A DNA stretch of 10,642 nucleotides, from assembly GCA_005881295.1 (NCBI GenBank), contig VBHS01000043.1:1-10642 (forward strand), given 5' to 3'. A program made the translations under genes and the position numbers. Positions 5,466-10,642 of this stretch are shown here, piece by piece (positions within the stretch are counted from its first letter, which is position 1; every line of letters starts with the position of its first letter). The notes under the pieces were generated by a model that made no database searches, was not told where the DNA came from, and saw only the letters and a list, made by a program, of their open reading frames with translations. The DNA comes from Chloroflexota bacterium (GTDB taxonomy: Bacteria > Chloroflexota > Ktedonobacteria > Ktedonobacterales > Ktedonobacteraceae).

Positions 5466-8165
5466 ATGACAGAAGCAGAACGTCATCGGCTTCAAGAAGT
5501 GCGTGAGGATAAGCAACCCTGGTACCGCTGGGGACCCTATCTCAGCGAACGTCAATGGGGAACCGTCCGCGAGGATTATTCCCCCAATGGTGAGGCCTGG
5601 GATTTCTTGACACATGACCAGGCCCGCTCGCACACCTATCGCTGGGGAGAAGATGGGTTGATGGGCATCAGCGACGACCAGCAGCAGCTCTGTTTCGCCC
5701 TGGCCCTGTGGAACGGGGCTGACAGCATTTTGAAGGAGCGGCTCTTCGGCCTGACGAATTCAGAGGGGAACCACGGCGAAGATGTGAAGGAATATTACTA
5801 CTTTCTCGACAACACCCCGACGCATTCGTACATGAAAGCGTTGTACAAGTATCCCCAAAGCGCCTTCCCTTATACGGATCTTGTCGCCACCAATCGCCAT
5901 CGTGGTCGCTATGAACTCGAGTACGAACTGATGGACACGGGCATCTTTGCGGAAAACCGCTCCTTCGATGTCACGATGGAATACGCCAAAGTGAATCCAC
6001 TTGACATCCTGGTGCGGGTGAGCGCCACCAATCGTGGACCAGAGGCGGCAACGCTGCACCTGCTTCCCACGCTCTGGTTCCGCAACACCTGGGCCTGGGG
6101 CACAGACTCCCGCCGACCGGTGTTGAGCGCCGTCGAGCCAACGGGCGAGGCAAACGTCCGTCTTGTGCATGTGCAGCATCATGAGCTGGGCGACTCCTGG
6201 CTGGCCTGCGAGGGGACGCCCGAGCTGCTCTTTACCGAGAATGAATCCAACGCCCAGCGGCTGTGGAGCACTGAGAACCGGACGCCGTTCGTCAAAGATG
6301 GTATTCATGAGACGATCGTCGATGGTGCCAGGGACAAAGTCAACCCGCAGGGCACCGGCACGAAAGCCGCGGCCCATTATAGCCTCATCGTCGAGCCCGG
6401 AGCAACCCAGACGATCCTGTTACGCTTATCGCCCAGCCGGCAGAGCGACCCCTTTGCCGGTGCCGCGGAGGTATTCGCCACGCGCATTGGAGAAGCCAAC
6501 GATTTTTATACTGCGGTGAGCACAGCCAAAACAGAGGATGAGCGCGCGGTACAGCGACAGGCGCTGGCCGGGTTGCTCTGGAGCAAGCAGTTCTACAACT
6601 ATGATGTAGATACATGGCTGCGGGGTGATCCTGCCGGGCCAACGCCGCCGCCCCAGCGCAGCCGCAATAAGGGATGGCGGCATTTGAGCAACAATGATAT
6701 CATCCTCATGCCCGATACCTGGGAGTACCCCTGGTACGCCGCGTGGGACCTGGCCTTTCATTGCATTGCGATGGCGCTGATCGACAGTGACTTTGCCAAG
6801 AACCAGCTGCTGTTGATGCTCCATGAGCGCTACATGCATCCCAATGGCCAGTTGCCCGCCTACGAATGGGCCTTCGGCGACGTCAACCCTCCTGTGCACG
6901 CCTGGGTGGCCTGGCGCATCTACATGCAAGAGAAGGAGCGCACGGGGAAAGGCGATACCGTCTTCCTGGAGCGTATCTTCCAGAAGCTGATGCTCAACTT
7001 CACCTGGTGGGTCAACCGCAAAGACGCGGAGGAGAATAACATCTTTGAGGGCGGCTTCCTGGGGCTGGACAACATCGGCGTCTTCGACCGCAACATGACG
7101 CTGCCGGATGGCGCGGTGCTCGAGCAGTCCGACGGCACGGCCTGGATGGGCATGTTTGCCGCGATCATGCTGGCCATCGCCCTGGAACTGGCGCGCACCG
7201 ACCCGGTGTACGAAGATACGGCGAGCAAGTTATTCGATCACTACATGTACATCGCCGACGCCATCTACGGCGGAGGTCAGACCGGCCTGGGACTCTGGAA
7301 TGAGGAGGACGGCTTTTTCTACGATAAGCTGAGTATGCCCGATGGACGGCAAATGTCGCTGAAGGTGCGCTCGCTGGTCGGGCTCCTGCCCCTGCTGGCC
7401 ATGGAGACGTTTCCAGCCGAGCAGGCAGAAGCCTTTCTTGAAGTACGCATGCGCTGGTTTATGGAGAACCGTCCCTATGTCTCCCGCCTGATTACGCGCT
7501 GGCAGGATACGCGCCGAAAAGGCGAGTATAAAGATGTCATGATGCTGGCCATGGTGCGCGGGGATGATCTACGCAGCCTCCTCAAATACATGCTTGACTC
7601 GCAGGAATTCCTCAGCGACTATGGGCTCCGCGCGATCAGCAAGTATCACGCCGCCCATCCCTATGAGCTGAAAACGGCGAGATATGGGACCTACACGATC
7701 AATTACGAACCAGCCGAATCCACCACCGGCGCTTTCGGCGGCAACTCCAACTGGCGCGGGCCGATCTGGTTCCCCCTGAATTTCCTGCTGGTCGAAGCGC
7801 TGCAGAAATACCATCGTTTCTACGGGGACGATGTGTTGGTGGAATACCCTACCGGCTCGGGCACGCACATGACGCTCGGGCAGGTGGCAGATGAACTCTC
7901 GCACCGCCTCACAAGCATCTTTTTGCGCGATGAGCAGGGTCGACGGCCGGTGTTTGGTGGGAACATGACCTTTCAGAACGACGAAGACTGGCGCGATTAC
8001 GTCCCGTTCCACGAGTACTTTCACGGGGATAATGGGGCGGGAGTGGGTGCCAGCCACCAGACCGGCTGGACGGCTGTGGTCGCCAATCTCCTCCAGCAGA
8101 GAAGTGAGGGTGATTCCACGAGAAAAACAGGAAGTGCCTCCACGAACAGTGTAAAAACACCATAG
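5466..8165 (+). CDS. GH63 / MGH1-like glycoside hydrolase (glucosidase)
   Basis: This 899-residue cytoplasmic protein, with no signal peptide, belongs to the large bacterial 'glucosidase' group of the GH63 / mannosylglycerate-hydrolase-like clan. A beta-rich N-terminal domain (about 1-360; WYRWGPYLSERQWGTVREDY near the start) leads into an (alpha/alpha)6 barrel (about 400-880). Barrel landmarks are PDTWEYPWYAAWDLAFH (about 416-432), EQSDGTAW (553-560; a likely general-acid aspartate at 556 by analogy), GGNSNWRGPIW (758-768) and HQTGW (864-868). It probably cleaves alpha-linked glucosides or small compatible-solute glycosides; the substrate is not readable. The start is ATG 5466, with GAGGAG 8 nt upstream, rather than an upstream TTG at 5436. 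The last ~25 residues are low-complexity, and the gene's 3' end overlaps repeat copy B. Confidence 0.93.
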   Translation: MTEAERHRLQEVREDKQPWYRWGPYLSERQWGTVREDYSPNGEAWDFLTHDQARSHTYRWGEDGLMGISDDQQQLCFALALWNGADSILKERLFGLTNSEGNHGEDVKEYYYFLDNTPTHSYMKALYKYPQSAFPYTDLVATNRHRGRYELEYELMDTGIFAENRSFDVTMEYAKVNPLDILVRVSATNRGPEAATLHLLPTLWFRNTWAWGTDSRRPVLSAVEPTGEANVRLVHVQHHELGDSWLACEGTPELLFTENESNAQRLWSTENRTPFVKDGIHETIVDGARDKVNPQGTGTKAAAHYSLIVEPGATQTILLRLSPSRQSDPFAGAAEVFATRIGEANDFYTAVSTAKTEDERAVQRQALAGLLWSKQFYNYDVDTWLRGDPAGPTPPPQRSRNKGWRHLSNNDIILMPDTWEYPWYAAWDLAFHCIAMALIDSDFAKNQLLLMLHERYMHPNGQLPAYEWAFGDVNPPVHAWVAWRIYMQEKERTGKGDTVFLERIFQKLMLNFTWWVNRKDAEENNIFEGGFLGLDNIGVFDRNMTLPDGAVLEQSDGTAWMGMFAAIMLAIALELARTDPVYEDTASKLFDHYMYIADAIYGGGQTGLGLWNEEDGFFYDKLSMPDGRQMSLKVRSLVGLLPLLAMETFPAEQAEAFLEVRMRWFMENRPYVSRLITRWQDTRRKGEYKDVMMLAMVRGDDLRSLLKYMLDSQEFLSDYGLRAISKYHAAHPYELKTARYGTYTINYEPAESTTGAFGGNSNWRGPIWFPLNFLLVEALQKYHRFYGDDVLVEYPTGSGTHMTLGQVADELSHRLTSIFLRDEQGRRPVFGGNMTFQNDEDWRDYVPFHEYFHGDNGAGVGASHQTGWTAVVANLLQQRSEGDSTRKTGSASTNSVKTP

Positions 8166-8228
8166 GACCCGGTACCTCGTGTTCTTCGCCCCCCACGCAG
8201 CGCACAAAAATAGTGTGTTCTGAGGATG
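8148..8228 (+). repeat. half element of the same repeat family, copy B
   Basis: GCACAAAAATAG-TGTG-TTCTGAGGATG at 8202-8228 is the outward end motif. Upstream of it, AGTG-N6-CAC-CAT and GGACC-N-GGT (8149-8175) line up with the right half of the core and flank of copy C (AGTGCATTTGCACTATG, then GGACCGGGT). No inverted left end was found, so only half of the unit is present. It begins inside the final codons of the glucosidase gene and ends 80 nt before the next gene. Confidence 0.6.
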
Positions 8229-8255
8229 TATACTGATCCCCTGGCCCGTATACTG
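8228..8255. promoter_or_regulatory. direct repeat GTATACTG spaced 20 bp
   Basis: Two identical GTATACTG octamers start at 8228 and 8248, about two helical turns apart on one DNA face. They lie 54-81 nt upstream of the 81-aa gene. They could bind a dimeric regulator. TATACT inside each also resembles a -10 box, but no convincing -35 is in place. Confidence 0.3.
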
Positions 8256-8308
8256 GGAACGGCGAGGGAGTTTTTCGTTCGTACAAGACAGATGAAGGAG
8301 GAACAGCA

Positions 8309-8554
8309 ATGGGAATGTTACGCATCATATCAAAACGCGGGGATGACCGCCTGCTCTGGAATGCAGAGGATGCCCTGGCGGGTGATGCTGAAGCGAAGGC
8401 AGCGGTTCAAGAAGCCGAGCGGATCTTTGCCAGAGAGCGAGCCGGGGGCGCGACAGCTTTTCGGGTTGAGCCAGGCAAACCGATCGAGCGCGTGGAGCAG
8501 TTTGACCCCCAGGCCGAGCAGATTGTCATGGTCCCACGAGTGGTTGGGGGGTGA
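8309..8554 (+). CDS. 81-aa protein with C-terminal Gly-Gly (possible ubiquitin/MoaD-like)
   Basis: The layout is a short N-terminal strand (MLRIISKRGDDRLLW), a charged Ala/Glu-rich helix (about 19-45), a strand near 48-54 (ATAFRVE), and a C-terminal FDPQAEQIVMVPRVVGG. The size, the terminal Gly-Gly, and a hydrophobic strand followed by a proline before the GG tail recall MoaD, ThiS and prokaryotic ubiquitin-like proteins, whose C-terminal Gly is adenylated and thiolated or conjugated. That is inference from outline only; no E1-like enzyme, JAMM protease or sulfurtransferase lies in the window. The ATG has AAGGAGG about 8 nt upstream, a strong site. Its TGA overlaps the GTG of the next gene, so the two are probably translationally coupled. 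The gene is near certain; the fold is not. Confidence 0.8.
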   Translation: MGMLRIISKRGDDRLLWNAEDALAGDAEAKAAVQEAERIFARERAGGATAFRVEPGKPIERVEQFDPQAEQIVMVPRVVGG

Positions 8555-8556
8555 AC

Positions 8557-8985
8557 ATGGTAGCGGTGGGAGCGGTTTTGTGCGCTGTGGCATCGGTCGT
8601 TCTGATCCTGGCGCTTGGGGAGCTCATTACTCACAGCTCGTACGGTCGGCCAGTAGCGAAGCGCCGGGCGGGCGAGCTGCTCAGGGCCGTGCTGACCCCG
8701 GACCAATACGGCCACCTGATGCAGCGGGGCCACATCGATATTGCCAGCCCCAGCGATCCAGAACGCATCTATCGTGTGCCAAAGGGTCCTGGGCGCGTGC
8801 AGGTGAGAGAAAAGGGGAGATTAACGATGTGGCTCTGCCTGCAACCGCTTGAGCGTGTCCCGGAGGCCGACCTCCTGGTCATGCACAAGCTGATGATTGA
8901 GGCAGATGAGCAGACCTACCTTCGCAAGGCAAACCGCTTCTCTCCCACCTTTTGGGAGATGAGAGAAAGGCCAGAACTCCAATAG
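8557..8985 (+). CDS. membrane-anchored protein of unknown function, coupled to the Gly-Gly protein
   Basis: From ATG 8557 the product is 142 aa. One N-terminal membrane segment (about 2-24) is followed by a basic stretch (RPVAKRRAGELL) and a soluble domain. The domain contains LTPDQYGHLMQRG (46-58), IASPSDPERIYRVPKG (62-77), LCLQPLERVPEADLLVMHKL (93-112) and MIEADEQTYLRKANRF (113-128). The Y-R-V-P and L-C-L-Q-P stretches look like conserved motifs, but I cannot name the family. A GTG at 8551, overlapping the previous stop as GTGA, would add two residues. ATG 8557 is preferred because the run of G at 8545-8551 then sits 5 nt upstream. The tight coupling suggests it works with the 81-aa protein, perhaps anchoring it. 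Confidence 0.8.
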   Translation: MVAVGAVLCAVASVVLILALGELITHSSYGRPVAKRRAGELLRAVLTPDQYGHLMQRGHIDIASPSDPERIYRVPKGPGRVQVREKGRLTMWLCLQPLERVPEADLLVMHKLMIEADEQTYLRKANRFSPTFWEMRERPELQ

Positions 8986-8998
8986 AGTCCTCGTCGCT

Positions 8999-9643
8999 TC
9001 ACACCGCATTCGCGTCAGAGGCAATCAATCCCCTGCGTACCGCGATAAGTACGGCCTGGGTCCGATTCTGTACGTCCAGCTTGGCCAGGATGTGACGCAC
9101 GTGCGTTTTCACCGTGTCCTCAGCTATGCGCAAGACATACGCAATCTCTTTATTTGATTTCCCCAGGGAGACATGCCGCAATATCTCCGTTTCCCGCTCC
9201 GTCAATGCTCCCGGTCGCTTCTGATCCCGTACCTCGTACAGGAGATAGCTCGACACCTGCATCGAGCGTTGCATCTGCCCTGTAGCTGCCGACTTGATCA
9301 CGTTTCGCAGTTCACTCGCCTGAGCATCTTTGAGCAAGTAGCCGATCGCTCCCGCGCGCATGACTCTTGACACCGATGTGCTATCCAGCACGCTTGTAAA
9401 CGAAATCACCTCAGTCTGCGGCAATTCACGACGAATAATCGCGGTTGCTGTGATCCCATCGATTACCGGGATGAGCAGGTCCATCAGCACCACGTCCGGT
9501 CGCCAGTAGTGTGCCTTCTCAATGGCCTCTGCTCCATTTGCCGCCTCGTCCACGATCTTCAACTCAGGGTCTCGCCCGAGAAACATGCGCAGACCCTCTC
9601 GTACCACGCTGTGGTCATCCACGATCAGGATACGTATCGTCAT
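8999..9643 (-). CDS. NarL/FixJ-family response regulator (REC + LuxR-type HTH)
   Basis: This 214-residue two-domain regulator has a receiver domain (1 to about 120) with the acidic pair D9/D10, phospho-acceptor D55 in VVLMDLLIP, T83, and K105 in YLLKD. All the expected receiver residues are present. The C-terminal DNA-binding domain (about 145-208) starts LTERETEIL (147 onward) and includes NKEIAYVLRIAEDTVKTHV, the usual LuxR/GerE helix-turn-helix. Phosphorylation by a sensor kinase should promote dimerisation and DNA binding. No histidine kinase is visible, so it is an orphan within this window. The ATG at 9643 has GAGGAGGAGG about 4 nt upstream, a strong site. It converges with the 142-aa gene, the two stops being 13 nt apart, with no clear terminator between. 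Confidence 0.95.
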   Translation of the reverse strand: MTIRILIVDDHSVVREGLRMFLGRDPELKIVDEAANGAEAIEKAHYWRPDVVLMDLLIPVIDGITATAIIRRELPQTEVISFTSVLDSTSVSRVMRAGAIGYLLKDAQASELRNVIKSAATGQMQRSMQVSSYLLYEVRDQKRPGALTERETEILRHVSLGKSNKEIAYVLRIAEDTVKTHVRHILAKLDVQNRTQAVLIAVRRGLIASDANAV

Positions 9644-9709
9644 CCGTCCTCCTCCTCTCTATCCCTCCCTTAGGGCAGGGGTGCTCTCAAGAACAAATCA
9701 TGCAGGAGA

Positions 9710-10011
9710 TCACAAGCCTGTGTTAGAGGAAGCTGCGCCATTCACCAGCTTGGGTGGCAACAGGCTGAATTGCTGTTTCAACGTCTTCAGGTACTCCATT
9801 TGTGCCTGCTCGTTTCAGCATCCTGCAACATGCCCTGGATCAAGTCATTGTCTGGATACGCCTCTCTCATCTCTCGGAAATAGCGCATCTCATCAATGAC
9901 ATCACGTAGTGTTGCCACCGGGTCAGCGACTCCCATCACCAGGGTGACCATCAGCATAGCGCTTGGCAGTGCCATCAGCCTGTCCCGCTGTTCCTCGCTA
10001 TAACGAGGCAT
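9710..10011 (-). pseudogene. small hypothetical protein with a single-base frameshift
   Basis: From ATG 10011 (AAAGGGA 8 nt upstream) the frame reads MPRYSEEQRDRLMALPSAML, then DPVATLRDVIDEMRYFREMR and ENDLIQG-like acidic sequence up to LQDAE. It then ends early at 9787 with the tail TSRHKWST. Shifting frame at the T-run 9813-9815 restores plausible coding: EQAQMEYLKTLKQQFSLLPP and KLVNGAASSNTGL, with a stop at 9710-9712. One missing A (GAAAC for GAAAAC on the coding strand) would rejoin the parts into about 100 aa. The full-length form would be mostly helical and charged with one hydrophobic patch (SAMLMVTLVMGVA). I recognise no family. A sequencing error in a homopolymer is a real alternative to decay. 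Confidence 0.6.
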
Positions 10012-10113
10012 ACTAGAGTCCCTTTCTAGCATTTCTGACTGGTCTCTGTTTTTTACTTCTGCTGCTGTGCCGGACAAAAACAAAGCCACAGTATTGAGTA
10101 TAGTGTTGGGGAG

Positions 10114-10307
10114 ACGAAAATACACCCTTTGAACAAGCTATTTTGAGCCGTTACAGTATGTGCAGGAACCTGAATTGGTCCAGGTTGCATAGTGCAAATG
10201 CACTAGTGAGCGGAGGCTCACTAGTGCATTTGCACTATGCAACCTGGACCGGGTGCTCGCTGTGTTGGAGCGCACAAAAATAGCGCGTTCTGAGGATGTG
10301 TTTTCGT
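10114..10307. repeat. 194-bp inverted-terminal-repeat element, copy C
   Basis: The right end (10269-10307) carries the motif GCACAAAAATAG-CGCG-TTCTGAGGATG, continuing TGTTTTCGT. The left end (10114-10149) is a diverged inverted copy reading CAAAATAGCTTGTTCAAAGG, then GTGTATTTTCGT. The centre of the terminal repeats (about 10210) nearly coincides with the centre of the internal 35-bp hairpin (about 10213). Apart from this, 10012-10113 holds only the leader of the small minus-strand gene and nothing else I can support, and 10308-10420 shows no gene. Confidence 0.7.
10177..10250. repeat. perfect 35-bp inverted repeat with GGAG loop
   Basis: Every base of the left arm (10177-10211, starting GGTCCAGGTTGCATAGTGC) pairs with the right arm (10216-10250, ending GCACTATGCAACCTGGACC) around a 4-nt GGAG loop. 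The arms contain CACTAGTG and GTGCAAATGCAC, themselves palindromic, and related to the core of copy A. It has no poly-T and is far longer than a terminator stem. Confidence 0.95.
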
Positions 10308-10420
10308 TGCGAAACCGATAGACTCTATTTAGGAAGGCGTATTGTACTGTCCTTCCCGCTCGCTTCCTCAACGATGTCGATTATCCCTTCACTTAGCTTG
10401 GAGTCTGAAGGGGGAGCAAC

Positions 10421-10507
10421 ATGGAAAGCACAGTGGTTGATCAACCTCGCCAACGTCCACTGAGGATGGAGGCGCTCTCAACGGGGAAGTGTCGATTGGT
10501 CTTCTAG
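10421..10507 (+). CDS. possible 28-aa leader peptide or small ORF
   Basis: ATG 10421 follows GAAGGGGGAG by 5 nt, a strong ribosome site. The frame encodes MESTVVDQPRQRPLRMEALS and eight further residues, then TAG at 10505-10507. It ends 20 nt before the start of the next gene on the same strand. The peptide is basic and soluble with no recognisable motif. Support comes from the ribosome site and position only. Confidence 0.35.
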   Translation: MESTVVDQPRQRPLRMEALSTGKCRLVF

Positions 10508-10527
10508 ACGAAAAGAGAGGTGCTATC

Positions 10528-10642
10528 ATGTCTTCATTGCCTGAACGGCTGAACACAGCGCTCGGCGGAGCATCCTCCACGTCGGTCTGGGTGAGGCGCT
10601 TCCTCATCGTGCTGACGGTCCTTGGCTCTATGCTCATTGTCG
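10528..10642 (+). CDS. N-terminus of a membrane protein, cut by window edge
   Basis: ATG 10528 has AGAGAGG 7 nt upstream. The visible 38 residues read MSSLPERLNTALGGASSTSV, then WVRRFLIVLTVLGSMLIV. This is a short polar N-terminus, two arginines, and the start of a hydrophobic helix, as in an N-in membrane protein. Too little is present to tell a transporter from a sensor kinase. A minus-strand open frame over this stretch is judged a shadow. Confidence 0.6.
   Translation, partial: MSSLPERLNTALGGASSTSVWVRRFLIVLTVLGSMLIV

Noticed and set aside
5175..5633. 152-codon minus-strand frame covering repeat copy A and the glucosidase start
   Set aside because: It is antisense to a strong gene start and spans the repeat element; there is no coding-like composition or motif.
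8226..8852. 208-codon plus-strand open frame starting at the GAGGATG of repeat copy B
   Set aside because: It overlaps two better-supported genes in other frames, which have good ribosome sites, and its translation is low-complexity and lacks motifs.
8976..8988. ACTC-N5-GAGT as a terminator between the convergent genes
   Set aside because: The stem is only 4 bp, with no T-run; too weak to call.
10138..10371. 77-codon minus-strand frame across the palindrome
   Set aside because: It runs straight through both arms of the hairpin and the right repeat end, has no ribosome site, and looks like a by-product of the repeat.
10389..10637. 82-codon minus-strand frame at the right edge
   Set aside because: The plus strand here has an ATG with a good ribosome site leading into a membrane helix; the minus frame shows no motif.
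1..10642. CRISPR array, tRNA or rRNA genes, recognisable transposase
   Set aside because: No regularly spaced direct repeats with spacers, no cloverleaf-like sequence, no conserved rRNA segments and no DDE or HUH-type protein were found by eye on either strand.

Overview
The window most likely comes from a Ktedonobacteria-like member of the Chloroflexota. This is an inference from the gene set and protein style, not a database result. The clues are the Ser/Thr kinase with its 'LGQGGYASVFLGEHHYL' glycine loop, a large GH63/MGH1-like glucosidase, a small carboxymuconolactone-decarboxylase-like protein, and roomy intergenic stretches full of inverted repeats. There is no rRNA, tRNA, CRISPR array or recognisable transposase.

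Left half (1-5172, all genes on the minus strand, so read right to left): a 5'-truncated CMD-like protein, a gap with a strong hairpin, a Ser/Thr protein kinase whose last ~25 codons are frameshifted, a cardiolipin-synthase-like protein reduced to its two ends with both catalytic domains missing, an AI-2E family permease, a 65-aa single-span membrane protein, and a large SPFH/band-7 protein that runs off the left edge. Most of these act at the membrane. The order and close spacing from the kinase to the SPFH gene suggest one transcription unit built around envelope or membrane-domain functions.

Right half: on the plus strand, an 899-aa glucosidase, then a translationally coupled pair made of an 81-aa protein ending in Gly-Gly (ubiquitin/MoaD-like in outline) and a membrane-anchored 142-aa protein. 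Converging on these from the minus strand are an orphan NarL/FixJ response regulator and a small frameshifted hypothetical gene. At the right edge a new plus-strand gene for a membrane protein begins, preceded by a possible 28-codon leader.

The main unexpected structure is a family of short interspersed repeats that no gene explains. A ~26-bp motif of the form GCRCAAAAAYAG-YRYR-TTCTGAGGATG occurs five times. Four copies form two outward-facing inverted pairs around a palindromic core containing CACTAGTG (5180-5308 and 10114-10307). The fifth is a half element overlapping the 3' end of the glucosidase gene (8148-8228). The right-hand element contains a perfect 35-bp inverted repeat with a 4-nt loop. 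The family looks like a MITE- or REP/BIME-like non-autonomous element, and one copy sits exactly where the CMD gene has lost its 5' end.
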